A stretch of 62,096 bases of DNA from Prochlorococcus sp. AG-459-E08 (lineage in GTDB: Bacteria > Cyanobacteriota > Cyanobacteriia > PCC-6307 > Cyanobiaceae), in NCBI GenBank assembly GCA_003209425.1, contig QCRB01000005.1, positions 1-62,096 on the forward strand, in the 5' to 3' direction. This document shows, in pieces, positions 18,925 through 28,752 of the stretch (the stretch's first letter is position 1; the number at the start of each line of letters is the position of its first letter). The notes beneath the pieces were generated by a model. That model searched no databases, had not been told where the DNA came from, and saw nothing but the letters and a program-made list of their open reading frames with translations. A program made the translations under genes and the position numbers.

Positions 18925-20604
18925 ATGTTAATACATCTAAAGATAGAGAATTTAGCCTTAATAGAAATTATAGAAATTAATTTTGAAAAAGGTTTGAATA
19001 TCATTACTGGAGATTCAGGTTCTGGAAAATCTTTAATTTTAGATTCCTTAAATGTTTTATTTGGTGGAACTAATATAACCTCAAATCATTTGATCCGTCC
19101 AGGAAAAGATTATTGCGTTATCGAGGCAAAATTCTCTTCATCTTCAAAAATTAATAATTGGTTAATAAGTAATGGTTTTGAAGCAAATTGGTCAGAACTT
19201 AGAATCAAGAGAAAAACATTAAAAAAAAATAATAAAATCATATCTAAATATAGCCTTAATAATTTATCAATAAATAAAAAAGTATTAAAAGAACTTGGAC
19301 AGTTTTTAATAGATTTTGCATGTCAATCAGATACTTTTATCTTTGATTCTCAGGATAAGAGAAGATTAATTATTGATGATTTATGTTCGCAAGTATTAAA
19401 AGACACCAATGCAAAGATAAGATATATGTGGCAACAAATTCAGGCTTTAAAAGAATTAGTAAATGAAAAAATAGACTCTTCTAGGAAACATGAAGCAAAT
19501 AACTTAGTAATTAAACAAATGTTGAAGAGTTTAGAGGAAGCTAACTTAAAATCCAGTGAGGAAATTTTGGAATTAGAGTCCCTAGAAAATAAATTTGTAA
19601 ATAACCTCGAAATAAATAATTCAATTAGATTATCTTTAGATAATTTAAACAATGCCAGTCATCATGAACCATCAGTTTCTTCTTTGATAGATCAATCAAT
19701 TAAAAATTTCAATAAAACAGCTGATTTTGATTTAGAGATTCAAAAATTTAGGGAAAAGTTATTACATATACAAATTGATGTTGAAGATTTGATTTTTTCT
19801 TTAACTTCATATATTCAGGAGATTGAAAATCATGAATCTAATCTTTCAGAAATACAAAAAAGATTATTTTTTTTGAAAAATTTAGAGAGAACTTTTTCAT
19901 TGGATTTGCCTCAATTAATTGAAAAACGAGAACAACTAAGAACATATTTTCAAAAAGAAGATCAAGATAATGAGATTCTTAATATGGAAGATAAAATCAA
20001 ACAATTACAAATTAACTTAAATTCTTTATTTCTTATACAATCTACTGAAAGAAAAAAAATTGCAAAACATTTACAAGATTTAGTAACCTCTATTTTAAAA
20101 AATCTAGGATTAGAAAACGCAATTTTTTCAATTCAATTTTCTGAATGTATGCCCTCTGGCGATGGAATTGATAATATAAATTTTTTGTTTTCGGCGAATC
20201 CTGATCAGAAGCTTGCTCCGCTTTCAAATGTTATTTCTGGTGGAGAAATGTCGAGATTTCTATTGGCAATTAAATCTAGTATTTCTAGAAAAGCAAATAC
20301 TTTTTTCTTGGATGAAATTGATAACGGTTTAAGTGGTAAATCTTTATTTTCTTTAGTTGAGTTAATAAAAGATATTTCTCAAGATCAACAGGTTATTTGT
20401 ATTACACATCAGCCTTTCTTAGCTGCTGGAGGATTAGTGCACTTCAAAGTTAATAAAAAAGTAATTAATGGAATAACTTATACTTCAATATCAAAATTAA
20501 CTACTCAAAAAGAAAGAAAAAATGAATTGATCGAACTTATTGGTGGAGTTTCAGACGAAGCAAATGATTACGCTTCAAGACTTCTTGAAAAGGCAGCTGC
20601 GTAA
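18925..20604 (+). CDS. recN: DNA repair protein RecN
   Basis: RecN is an SMC-like ATPase that acts on double-strand breaks. The 559 residues show Walker A GDSGSGKS at 29-36, a long coiled-coil centre (about 160-410), the ABC signature VISGGEMSRFLLAIKS near 440 and Walker B TFFLDEIDNGLSGKS near 462. It is of about normal family length. It starts divergently from the ABC1 kinase across 68 bases and is followed by uvrA after 53 bases, forming a small DNA-repair pair. Confidence 0.95.
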   Translation: MLIHLKIENLALIEIIEINFEKGLNIITGDSGSGKSLILDSLNVLFGGTNITSNHLIRPGKDYCVIEAKFSSSSKINNWLISNGFEANWSELRIKRKTLKKNNKIISKYSLNNLSINKKVLKELGQFLIDFACQSDTFIFDSQDKRRLIIDDLCSQVLKDTNAKIRYMWQQIQALKELVNEKIDSSRKHEANNLVIKQMLKSLEEANLKSSEEILELESLENKFVNNLEINNSIRLSLDNLNNASHHEPSVSSLIDQSIKNFNKTADFDLEIQKFREKLLHIQIDVEDLIFSLTSYIQEIENHESNLSEIQKRLFFLKNLERTFSLDLPQLIEKREQLRTYFQKEDQDNEILNMEDKIKQLQINLNSLFLIQSTERKKIAKHLQDLVTSILKNLGLENAIFSIQFSECMPSGDGIDNINFLFSANPDQKLAPLSNVISGGEMSRFLLAIKSSISRKANTFFLDEIDNGLSGKSLFSLVELIKDISQDQQVICITHQPFLAAGGLVHFKVNKKVINGITYTSISKLTTQKERKNELIELIGGVSDEANDYASRLLEKAAA

Positions 20605-20621
20605 AACATAAAAAATTACAC

Positions 20622-20627
20622 TATAAT
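20622..20627 (+). promoter_or_regulatory. Candidate -10 element for uvrA
   Basis: A perfect TATAAT lies 30 bases before the uvrA ATG in the short recN-uvrA gap. No clear -35 hexamer is seen, as is common in Prochlorococcus. Confidence 0.4.
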
Positions 20628-20657
20628 AAATCTTCTTAATCATAATTTGACTTCAAC

Positions 20658-23552
20658 ATGGTTAATAAAGGTTTTGAAGAAGATAATTCAATAAATATTA
20701 GGGGGGCTCGTCAACATAATTTAAAAAATATTGACCTTTCATTACCTAGGAATAAATTTATAGTTTTTACTGGTGTAAGTGGAAGCGGTAAAAGTTCTTT
20801 AGCCTTTGATACTATTTTTGCTGAAGGACAAAGAAGATATGTTGAGAGTCTTTCCGCATACGCAAGGCAATTTTTAGGTCAAGTAGATAAACCAGATGTC
20901 GACAATATTGAGGGCTTATCGCCTGCTATTTCAATTGATCAAAAATCTACAAGTCACAATCCTCGTTCAACAGTAGGAACAGTAACAGAAATCCAAGATT
21001 ATCTAAGATTATTGTTTGGTCGTGCTGGTGAGCCGCATTGTCATCACTGCGGTATCCCAATTGCTCCTCAAACAATTGATGAAATGGTCGATCAAATTCT
21101 TCTATTGCCAGAAGGAACTAGGTATCAATTGTTGGCTCCTGTTGTAAGAGGGAAGAAAGGAACGCATACAAAATTAATAAGTGGACTAGCTGCTGAGGGC
21201 TTCGCTAGGGTAAGAATTAATGGCGAGGTAAGAGAACTTGCGGATAGTATTGAACTAGATAAAAATCAAATTCATAATATTGAGGTTGTTGTTGATAGAT
21301 TAATTGCAAGAGAAGGTATACAAGAAAGATTAAATGATTCTCTACAAACTTGTCTCAAAAGAGGAGATGGTTTGGCAATAGTAGAAGTTGTTCCAAAAAA
21401 AGGAGAGAATTTACCTCCTAATTTAGATAGAGAAAAACTTTACTCAGAAAATTATGCATGTCCTGTACATGGATCTATTGTTGAAGAACTTTCTCCTAGA
21501 CTATTTTCCTTTAACAGCCCATATGGTGCCTGCCCAGACTGTCATGGGATTGGTTATTTAAAAAAATTTACCGCCGATAGAGTCATACCAGATAAAACAT
21601 TACCTGTATATGCTGCGATAGCGCCTTGGAGTGAAAAAGATAATACTTATTACTTTTCTTTACTTTATTCAGTAGGACAAGCGTACGGTTTTGAATTAAA
21701 AACTCCTTGGAAAGATTTAAGTGATTTGCAAAAAAAAGTTCTACTTTTGGGATCAGATAAACCAATATTAATCCAAGCTGATAGTCGTTTTAAAACTTCT
21801 AGTGGTTTTGAAAGACCTTTTGAAGGCATTTTACCAATATTAGAAAGGCAACTGAATGAAGCTAATGGAGAGTCAGTTAAACAAAAATTAGAAAAATACC
21901 TAGAATTGGTCCCTTGTAAGACTTGCTCTGGAAAAAGATTAAGACCTGAGGCTTTGGCTGTTAAAATTGGTAAGTACAATATTACTGACTTAACTTCTAT
22001 AAGCGTATCTGAAACCTTAACTCATATCGAACTCATAATGGGGTTAGATAAAACTAAGAAGGAAAATATCTCTTTATCAGAAAAACAAAAGCAGATAGGT
22101 GAACTAGTTCTTAAAGAGATTCGGTTACGTTTAAAGTTTTTAATTAATGTTGGTCTAGATTATTTAACTTTAGATAGACCAGCTATGACTTTGTCCGGCG
22201 GAGAAGCTCAGCGTATTAGATTAGCTACGCAGATAGGTGCAGGCCTTACTGGTGTTTTATATGTATTAGATGAGCCAAGTATTGGTTTACATCAGAGAGA
22301 TAATGACAGATTACTAGAAACATTAAAAAGTTTAAGAGACCTTGGAAACACTTTAGTTGTTGTTGAACACGACGAAGATACTATGAAAGCGGCAGATTAT
22401 TTAGTAGATATTGGTCCAGGAGCAGGTGTTTATGGTGGAGAAATTATTGCTAAGGGATCATATCAAGATGTTCTTAAATCAGAGAGGTCATTAACAGGGG
22501 CTTATCTTAGTGGTAGGAAGTCGATCCCTACTCCAAAAGAACGTAGATCATCTGTTAAAAAAAGTTTAATTTTAAACAATTGTTCTAAAAATAATTTAAA
22601 GAATATATCTGTAGAATTTCCTCTAGGAAGATTAGTTTCTGTCACAGGTGTTAGCGGTAGTGGGAAAAGTACTTTGATAAATGAATTACTTCACCCTGCC
22701 TTGTGTCATTCTCTAGGGTTAAAAGTTCCTTTTCCTCAAGGGGTAGAAGAGTTAAAGGGTATAAAGGCAATTGATAAAGTTATTGTTATTGATCAATCTC
22801 CAATAGGGAGAACACCAAGATCAAACCCTGCCACCTACACAGGTGCTTTTGATCCTATAAGGCAGATATTTACAGCTACTGTGGAAGCCAAAGCAAGAGG
22901 TTATCAGGCTGGTCAGTTTAGTTTTAATGTCAAAGGAGGTAGATGTGAAGCGTGTAAAGGTCAGGGAGTTAATATTATTGAAATGAATTTTTTACCTGAT
23001 GTATATGTCCAATGTGAAGTATGCAAAGGAGCTCGATTTAATAGGGAAACTCTTCAAGTTAAATACAAAGGTTTTAATATATCAGATGTTTTAGAGATGA
23101 CTGTTGAACAAGCTGCAGAAACTTTTTCTGCTATACCTCAAGCAGCTGATAGATTATCTACATTAGTAGATGTTGGCTTAGGATATGTAAAATTAGGCCA
23201 ACCAGCTCCCACCTTATCTGGAGGGGAAGCTCAAAGAGTTAAATTGGCTACTGAATTATCTAAAAGGGCTACTGGAAAAACTTTATATTTGATTGATGAA
23301 CCAACTACGGGTTTAAGTTTTTATGATGTTCATAAATTAATGGATGTGATACAACGTTTAGTAGATAAAGGTAATTCGGTAATTGTTATTGAACATAATT
23401 TAGATGTCATTAGATGTTCGGATTGGATTGTTGATTTAGGACCTGATGGCGGTGATAAAGGCGGTGAAATCATAGTAGAGGGTGTCCCTGAGGATGTAGC
23501 TAAACATCCCACAAGCCACACAGCAAAATATCTTAAAAAGGTTCTCAAATAA
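20658..23552 (+). CDS. uvrA: Excinuclease ABC subunit A
   Basis: UvrA is the damage-sensing ATPase of nucleotide excision repair. At 964 residues it is close to the family length (940 in E. coli). Two ABC modules are present: Walker A GVSGSGKS at 39-46 and GVSGSGKST near 664, each with a later LSGGEAQR signature. Zinc-finger cysteines are visible in EPHCHHCGIPI, YGACPDCHGIGY and CEACKGQG...QCEVCKGARF. It may be transcribed from its own promoter (TATAAT at 20622). Confidence 0.98.
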   Translation: MVNKGFEEDNSINIRGARQHNLKNIDLSLPRNKFIVFTGVSGSGKSSLAFDTIFAEGQRRYVESLSAYARQFLGQVDKPDVDNIEGLSPAISIDQKSTSHNPRSTVGTVTEIQDYLRLLFGRAGEPHCHHCGIPIAPQTIDEMVDQILLLPEGTRYQLLAPVVRGKKGTHTKLISGLAAEGFARVRINGEVRELADSIELDKNQIHNIEVVVDRLIAREGIQERLNDSLQTCLKRGDGLAIVEVVPKKGENLPPNLDREKLYSENYACPVHGSIVEELSPRLFSFNSPYGACPDCHGIGYLKKFTADRVIPDKTLPVYAAIAPWSEKDNTYYFSLLYSVGQAYGFELKTPWKDLSDLQKKVLLLGSDKPILIQADSRFKTSSGFERPFEGILPILERQLNEANGESVKQKLEKYLELVPCKTCSGKRLRPEALAVKIGKYNITDLTSISVSETLTHIELIMGLDKTKKENISLSEKQKQIGELVLKEIRLRLKFLINVGLDYLTLDRPAMTLSGGEAQRIRLATQIGAGLTGVLYVLDEPSIGLHQRDNDRLLETLKSLRDLGNTLVVVEHDEDTMKAADYLVDIGPGAGVYGGEIIAKGSYQDVLKSERSLTGAYLSGRKSIPTPKERRSSVKKSLILNNCSKNNLKNISVEFPLGRLVSVTGVSGSGKSTLINELLHPALCHSLGLKVPFPQGVEELKGIKAIDKVIVIDQSPIGRTPRSNPATYTGAFDPIRQIFTATVEAKARGYQAGQFSFNVKGGRCEACKGQGVNIIEMNFLPDVYVQCEVCKGARFNRETLQVKYKGFNISDVLEMTVEQAAETFSAIPQAADRLSTLVDVGLGYVKLGQPAPTLSGGEAQRVKLATELSKRATGKTLYLIDEPTTGLSFYDVHKLMDVIQRLVDKGNSVIVIEHNLDVIRCSDWIVDLGPDGGDKGGEIIVEGVPEDVAKHPTSHTAKYLKKVLK

Positions 23553-23746
23553 AATTCTTTGTTGTATTTCTTTGTATTTTCAATATTCTAAGCAGGAGAA
23601 GTTTTTCTTTAAAGTCGTATAAACTTGTTCTCTAACTGGTTTTTATAAAACTTATGAACTTAAATATTTTAAAATCATAATGCTTTCTTAATATTTCAAC
23701 TAGAAATTCAGCTTATTTGTATTAGAAAGGTTTGAGGACTTGCTGA

Positions 23747-25156
23747 ATGAAGTTTAAATTTTTACATTTACATTTACATGGTCTTATACGCTCTAAAAAT
23801 CTTGAATTAGGAAGGGACGCAGATACAGGAGGGCAGACACAATACGTTTTAGAATTAGTTAAAAGTTTGGCTAATACTGCAGAAGTTGATCAAGTAGATT
23901 TAGTCACGCGTTTAATCGAAGACCCTAAAGTATCTGATGAATATTCACAAGAAGAAGAATTTGTAGAACCTGGAGCTAGAATTTTAAGATTTAAGTTTGG
24001 ACCTAATAAATATCTAAAAAAGGAATTGCTTTGGTCTTATTTAGATCATTTAATTGAAAGCCTTATCTCTTACTATAAAAAAAATAAAAAGCCCAATTTT
24101 ATTCATGCCCATTATGCAGATGCTGGATATGTGGGCGTTAAACTAAGTAAAGCCTTGGACATCCCACTTATTTTTACAGGACATTCCTTAGGAAGAGAAA
24201 AAAAGAGGAAATTGCTTGATACTGGTTTGAAACCTGATCAAATAGAAAAGCTTTATTCGATAAGTAGGAGAATTGAGGCAGAAGAAGAAGTGTTAAAGTC
24301 TGCAGATATTGTTGTAACAAGCACTAAACAAGAGTCAGTTTATCAATATTCCCAATATTCTTCTTTTTCACCGAACAAAGCTAAAGTGATTCCGCCTGGT
24401 GTTGATCATAATAAGTTTCACCATGTTCACTCAACAACAGAGACAGCTGAAATTGACAATATGATGCAGCCTTTTTTGAAGGATTCTACAAAACCTCCAT
24501 TATTGGCTATTTCTAGAGCTGTGCGAAGAAAAAATATTCCTTCTTTGATTGAGGCATATGGAAAATCTGAAAAATTAAAAAGAAAAACCAATTTAATTTT
24601 GATTTTGGGTTGTAGAGATAGTACTTCAAAACTTGATCCTCAACAAAAAGATGTATTCCATAACATTTTTGAAATGATTGATAAATATAATTTGTATGGA
24701 AAGGTAGCTTATCCAAAAAAGCATCTTCCAAGTCAGATACCTGCTTTATATCGATGGGCTGCCAGCAGAGGGGGGGTATTTGTTAATCCTGCTCTGACAG
24801 AACCTTTTGGTTTAACACTTCTTGAAGCTTCTTCCTGTGGATTACCAATAATATCAACTAATGATGGAGGACCAAAAGAGATTCATTCAAAATGTGAAAA
24901 TGGACTGCTAGTAGATGTTACTGATATTAATAAGTTAAAAGTTGTTCTTGAAAAAGGAATTTCTAGTAACCATCAGTGGAAATTATGGAGCAGAAATGGA
25001 GTGGAGGGAGTTAACAGGCATTTTAGCTGGAACACTCATGTACGGAATTATTTATCAATACTTACTGAAGAGTTTTTAAGGTTAAACAATTACTCTTCAT
25101 CTGATATTAAACAGAGTTGTTTAAAAGGAAGTTCTTCACTTATAAAACCCCATTGA
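23747..25156 (+). CDS. sps: Sucrose-phosphate synthase, minimal glycosyltransferase form
   Basis: This family-4 glycosyltransferase makes sucrose-6-phosphate from UDP- or ADP-glucose and fructose-6-phosphate; sucrose is a compatible solute in picocyanobacteria. The 469 residues contain only the GT-B catalytic part. N-terminal GRDADTGGQTQYVLEL (near 23), GHSLGREKKRKL (near 144) and PPGVDHNKFH (near 218) are visible. The E-x7-E donor motif lies in EPFGLTLLEASSCGLPII (near 348). The phosphatase-like C-terminal domain of longer SPS proteins is missing. A GAGG Shine-Dalgarno-like sequence at 23734-23737 lies nine bases before the ATG. The 3' end overlaps a small gene on the other strand by 67 bases. 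Confidence 0.88.
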   Translation: MKFKFLHLHLHGLIRSKNLELGRDADTGGQTQYVLELVKSLANTAEVDQVDLVTRLIEDPKVSDEYSQEEEFVEPGARILRFKFGPNKYLKKELLWSYLDHLIESLISYYKKNKKPNFIHAHYADAGYVGVKLSKALDIPLIFTGHSLGREKKRKLLDTGLKPDQIEKLYSISRRIEAEEEVLKSADIVVTSTKQESVYQYSQYSSFSPNKAKVIPPGVDHNKFHHVHSTTETAEIDNMMQPFLKDSTKPPLLAISRAVRRKNIPSLIEAYGKSEKLKRKTNLILILGCRDSTSKLDPQQKDVFHNIFEMIDKYNLYGKVAYPKKHLPSQIPALYRWAASRGGVFVNPALTEPFGLTLLEASSCGLPIISTNDGGPKEIHSKCENGLLVDVTDINKLKVVLEKGISSNHQWKLWSRNGVEGVNRHFSWNTHVRNYLSILTEEFLRLNNYSSSDIKQSCLKGSSSLIKPH

Positions 25157-25335
25157 TCAAATACTTCAGGATCAGGGTGAAGTATTAGTTGATTGTTATG
25201 TGTTTTCTTTAGTTTAAACCCTTTTTTTGATAGTTTTTTCATTAAATTAGCTGTTTCTTCAAATCTCGATGCCATTGCATCAAGACTTGAACAGTCACTT
25301 GTTAAGCCATTATCTTTCCATGTAAAAAAACTCAT
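25090..25335 (-). CDS. Small conserved-looking protein, overlaps sps 3' end
   Basis: This is an 81-residue soluble protein, starting MSFFTWKDNG. It begins 11 bases after the mraY stop on the same strand. It has a helix-like region (SLDAMASRFEETANLMKKL) and a basic strand region (GFKLKKTHNNQLILHPDPEVF), with no cysteines beyond two. The composition is balanced, unlike shadow frames, which supports a real gene. I do not recognise the family. Its last 67 bases overlap the end of sps convergently. It would be co-transcribed after mraY. Confidence 0.65.
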   Translation of the reverse strand: MSFFTWKDNGLTSDCSSLDAMASRFEETANLMKKLSKKGFKLKKTHNNQLILHPDPEVFDQWGFISEELPFKQLCLISDEE

Positions 25336-25345
25336 AATAAATTCT

Positions 25346-26422
25346 TTAAAGAAGGATTTTTAAAACTATACCTAAAATTACAAGTAAAATGTTGATTTTC
25401 CAAAAATTTTCAACTATTGTTTTTTCCTTAACTCCCTTAAGTTCAAAATGATGGTGTAGTGGTGCCATTAAAAATATGCGTTTTCCGTTGTTAAATAATT
25501 TTTTTGAAATTTTAAAAAACCCTACTTGAACCATTACTGATAAAGATTCAATAATGAAGATTCCAGAAAAAATAGACAATGTAAAAATGCTATTGGTTAG
25601 TAATGCTATAGAACCTAAAATTGCACCGATACTTAAAGATCCTGTATCGCCCATAAATATTTTTGCAGGATAACTATTGTATTTCAGAAATCCTAAACAT
25701 ATTCCAGACATTGAATAACATAAAATACTAAAAACAATAAGTTCTTGCTGTTCTTTCATTAATATTTCTGTACCTAATCCATAAAAGACAATTCCACTAC
25801 ATCCAGCTGCTAATCCATCAAGTCCATCAGTCAAATTTACTGAATTACTTATTCCAACTAATACAATAAATGAAATAGGTAATATGAAATAATTCATATT
25901 TATTTCCCAAGATTCAGAGACTGTGATTAATGGATTAATTAAATCTTTTTCATAAGCAAAAAATATAAAAATTATTGAGATTATACTTTGCATGAAAAAT
26001 TTTTCTTTTGTTTTTAAACCTGTATTTTCTTTGTTTTTAATACTTAAATAATCATCTAAAAAACCTGTAATAAAGAATCCAAAAATAGACAGTAATAAAA
26101 GGGATAATTTTTGTGAACCTGAATTTATATTTATTATCAAAAGAAAAATTAAAAAGGGGATTATCATAAAAATTCCACCCATTGTTGGGGTTTCATTTTT
26201 TTTAAAGTGATTAGCAGGACCTTCAGCCCTAATATTTTGAAATAGATTTAATTTTTCGATAATTTTTAAACCATTCTTTGTTGTGAATAAGGAAATAAAA
26301 AAAAATAGTATATAAACTCCAATAAAAATAAAATTTTTAAATATACAGGAGGTAACTATTAATGAAAAAGTATTTAGTACTAATAATGATTTAAAGTTGA
26401 ACTTTTTAATCTTCCCAATCAT
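25346..26422 (-). CDS. mraY: Phospho-N-acetylmuramoyl-pentapeptide transferase
   Basis: MraY makes lipid I from UDP-MurNAc-pentapeptide and undecaprenyl phosphate at the inner membrane. The 358 residues have about ten hydrophobic segments. Family motifs are GFLDDYLSIK (near 140), NLTDGLDGLAAG (near 197), FMGDTGSLSIGA (near 256) and APLHHHFELKG (near 320), which contain the catalytic aspartates and the histidine cluster. The start overlaps the end of the DUF3134 gene by 17 bases, so coupled translation is likely. Confidence 0.96.
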   Translation of the reverse strand: MIGKIKKFNFKSLLVLNTFSLIVTSCIFKNFIFIGVYILFFFISLFTTKNGLKIIEKLNLFQNIRAEGPANHFKKNETPTMGGIFMIIPFLIFLLIININSGSQKLSLLLLSIFGFFITGFLDDYLSIKNKENTGLKTKEKFFMQSIISIIFIFFAYEKDLINPLITVSESWEINMNYFILPISFIVLVGISNSVNLTDGLDGLAAGCSGIVFYGLGTEILMKEQQELIVFSILCYSMSGICLGFLKYNSYPAKIFMGDTGSLSIGAILGSIALLTNSIFTLSIFSGIFIIESLSVMVQVGFFKISKKLFNNGKRIFLMAPLHHHFELKGVKEKTIVENFWKINILLVILGIVLKILL

Positions 26423-26684
26423 CTTCTGAAGAATCTTCTTCAGTTTTATAATCTTCTTTTTCTCCCATAAGTGCTGAGAGCTCTTCTTCTTCTATTGTGC
26501 TAATTTCTTGTGACTCTCCATCTTTTTCTGCTACAAGCCTTCCTGTATTTTCAAGCCAAGAGAGCAGATCGGGTTCATCTCTTAATGGCAAAACAGGGGC
26601 AGGGTCATTTCTGTGGTAGCAAGTTAAAGCTGGATTAACTTCAGAAATATCGTCTAATCTAATTTTTAGTTTATTTGAATCCAT
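26406..26684 (-). CDS. DUF3134 family protein
   Basis: This is a cyanobacterial DUF3134 protein of about 92 residues. The family core reads CYHRNDPAPVLPLRDEPDLLSWLENTGRL, shown here only in part: PAPVLPL and DLLSWLENTGRL are the recognisable pieces. The C-terminal third is strongly acidic (EEEELSALMGEKEDYK to EDDWED). I prefer the ATG at 26684 (MDSNKLKIRL) over an upstream start at 26717, because the extra 11 residues are not part of the family. Function unknown. It is the gene before mraY. Confidence 0.82.
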   Translation of the reverse strand: MDSNKLKIRLDDISEVNPALTCYHRNDPAPVLPLRDEPDLLSWLENTGRLVAEKDGESQEISTIEEEELSALMGEKEDYKTEEDSSEDDWED

Positions 26685-26737
26685 TAAAGGTAATGCTCTA
26701 CATATAAGATAATACATAAAGACGCATTCGAAAAACT

Positions 26738-26932
26738 TTGTTTAATAAAGGAAATTTAAAATTCTTTTTTATTTGGCTTATTTCAGTGTTATTGTCGGCT
26801 TTATTAAAACTTATTGGATACTTAAATCCTGATCTTTTATTAATTAATAACTTTCTTCTCTTATTACTAGTTTTTGGTCCAGCTCTTTTAGTTACAATAA
26901 TAATAGTTTTTAATAAGTTTTCAAATTCTTAA
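26738..26932 (+). CDS. Small two-helix membrane protein
   Basis: This is a possible 64-residue protein with two hydrophobic segments (about 9-28 and 38-57) and a short basic N-terminus. The only start is TTG at 26738, with AAAGG-like sequence inside the reading frame rather than before it, so initiation support is weak. It ends 36 bases before argG on the same strand. I do not recognise the family. It could be a real small membrane protein or a chance AT-rich frame. Confidence 0.45.
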   Translation: MFNKGNLKFFFIWLISVLLSALLKLIGYLNPDLLLINNFLLLLLVFGPALLVTIIIVFNKFSNS

Positions 26933-26968
26933 TTACGTTAAAAATTTAAATTTATGGAGCAAATTTGA

Positions 26969-28183
26969 ATGCAGCATATTAAAAAAGTTGTACTAGCTTA
27001 TTCTGGTGGTGTTGATACGAGCGTTTGTATTCCATATTTAAAGAATGAATATGGAATTACAGAAGTTGTTACTTATGTGGCTGATCTTGGACAAGGCGAA
27101 GATTTGGAACTTATCAGGCAAAAAGCTTTAAATTCTGGTGCATCTCAATCAATCGTTGGTGATTTAGTTAACAGTTTTGTTGAGAGATACGCTTTTCCAG
27201 CTATTAGAGCAAATGCGTTATATTTAGATAAATATCCCTTGTCCACAGCTCTTGCAAGGCCTTTAATTGCTGAAAATCTTGTAAATACTGCGAGAGAGAT
27301 TAATGCTGATGCAGTAGCTCATGGATGCACTGGAAAAGGAAATGATCAAGTTCGATTTGATCTAGCAATAAATGCCTTAGGACCTGATTTGAAAATAATT
27401 ACTCCTGCACGAGAGTGGAATATGAGTAGGGAAGAGGCAATATTATATGGAGAAAAATTTGGTATTCCTGCACCAGTATCTAAAAAATCACCATATTCAA
27501 TTGATGTTAATCTCCTTGGACGGAGTATTGAGGCCGGGATATTAGAAGACCCAATGCAAGAAGCACCTGAAGATATTTTTGAAATGACCGCATCAATTGA
27601 TAATTCACCTAACCACCCTCAAGATATTGAAATTGTTTTTAGAAATGGTTTTCCAGTTGGAATTAATAATGAATTTTTAAACCCAGTTGAGCTTATTAAA
27701 AAAGTTAATGATCTTGCAGGTGAGCATGGGTTTGGAAGAATAGATATGATTGAAGATCGAGTGGTAGGAATCAAAAGTCGAGAAATTTACGAAACACCTG
27801 GTCTCTTACTTTTAATCAAAGCTCATAAGGAATTAGAAAGCATAACATTAAACCCAGATGTTGTGGATTTTAAGGGAATTGTGGAAAAAAAATGGGGTCA
27901 ATTAGTCTATCAAGGTTTTTGGTTTGGACCTCTCAAAGAGAGTTTAGATGCATTTATATCATCAACTCAAACTTCAGTTAATGGAATAGTAAAGATTAGA
28001 TTGTATAAGGGGAACGCAATAGTAGTTGGAAGAATGTCAGAAAATAATTCGCTTTATAGGGAGGATTTAGCAACTTATAGTAAAGACGATGTTTTTAATC
28101 ATTCCTTAGCAGAAGGTTTTATTTATATGTGGGGTATGTCTAATAAGATATGGGCTGAGTTAAATTCAAAATCAAAAGATTAA
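26969..28183 (+). CDS. argG: Argininosuccinate synthase
   Basis: ArgG joins citrulline and aspartate with ATP. The 404 residues begin with the PP-loop [15 protein letters not shown] (residues 9-23). [14 protein letters not shown] near 113-126 and [21 protein letters not shown] near 173 are also family hallmarks. Length matches the family. The pathway partner argH is at 1-655. The gene is convergent with rpsF, separated by three bases. Confidence 0.97.
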   Translation: MQHIKKVVLAYSGGVDTSVCIPYLKNEYGITEVVTYVADLGQGEDLELIRQKALNSGASQSIVGDLVNSFVERYAFPAIRANALYLDKYPLSTALARPLIAENLVNTAREINADAVAHGCTGKGNDQVRFDLAINALGPDLKIITPAREWNMSREEAILYGEKFGIPAPVSKKSPYSIDVNLLGRSIEAGILEDPMQEAPEDIFEMTASIDNSPNHPQDIEIVFRNGFPVGINNEFLNPVELIKKVNDLAGEHGFGRIDMIEDRVVGIKSREIYETPGLLLLIKAHKELESITLNPDVVDFKGIVEKKWGQLVYQGFWFGPLKESLDAFISSTQTSVNGIVKIRLYKGNAIVVGRMSENNSLYREDLATYSKDDVFNHSLAEGFIYMWGMSNKIWAELNSKSKD

Positions 28184-28186
28184 TAT

Positions 28187-28651
28187 TCAAGATTCTATAT
28201 TTTCTTTGGTTTCAGTATTAACTTTGTCCGAAGTTGGAGCATCAGCAATTGCTACTAGTTGTTTTTCTTTAGATTCTTTATTTGCATCAGGATTATCTTT
28301 ATTATCTGATTGAGATGTATTCTTATTTGAAGGCCTTGGGCTTGGTAAAGGACCTTGTTGTTTGACGGTCATGTATCTAATTACATCTTCACTAAGTCTC
28401 ATTGCTTTTTCAATTTTAAAAACATGTTGCCCATCACCTTGATGACTCAATTGAACGTAAATACCTTCTCTATGTTTTGCTATTGGATAAGCTAATCTTC
28501 TCTTACCTCTCATTTGACTATCAAGGATAGTACCGCCAGATTCTTTTAAAAGTTTATTGTAATTGTCAATGTGATCGGATACTTCATCTTCCGCAATATC
28601 TGGGCGGAGAATGTACATCGTTTCGTAATAAGATTGTTGATCATTCATAGG
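28187..28651 (-). CDS. rpsF: 30S ribosomal protein S6 with C-terminal extension
   Basis: S6 is a 30S platform protein that binds S18. The core domain is clear: [12 protein letters not shown], then [22 protein letters not shown] and [15 protein letters not shown] choose the ATG at 28651 ([11 protein letters not shown]); a longer reading from 28702 adds 17 residues outside the family. The C-terminal 55 residues (after [11 protein letters not shown]) are low complexity, rich in Asn, Ser, Lys, Asp and Glu, and go beyond the typical S6 end. It lies close to aroE on the same strand. Confidence 0.93.
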   Translation of the reverse strand, partial: PMNDQQSYYETMYILRPDIAEDEVSDHIDNYNKLLKESGGTILDSQMRGKRRLAYPIAKHREGIYVQLSHQGDGQHVFKIEKAMRLSEDVIRYMTVKQQGPLPSPRPSNKNTSQSDNKDNPDANKESKEKQLVAIADAPTSDKVNTETKENIES

Positions 28652-28752
28652 TTCAGACAAGGTCTTTGGCTCATAATAATGACGTGATGAGCGTCTGTTC
28701 ATTATTTACGATACATTACGATGGGCAGTTTCTTAAAAAAAGGATCAATTTT

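Noticed and set aside
23553-23746. Possible small RNA in the uvrA-sps gap
   Set aside because: 194 bases without a clear hairpin-plus-T-run or similarity to SRP, 6S or tmRNA; only the GAGG ribosome site of sps is evident.
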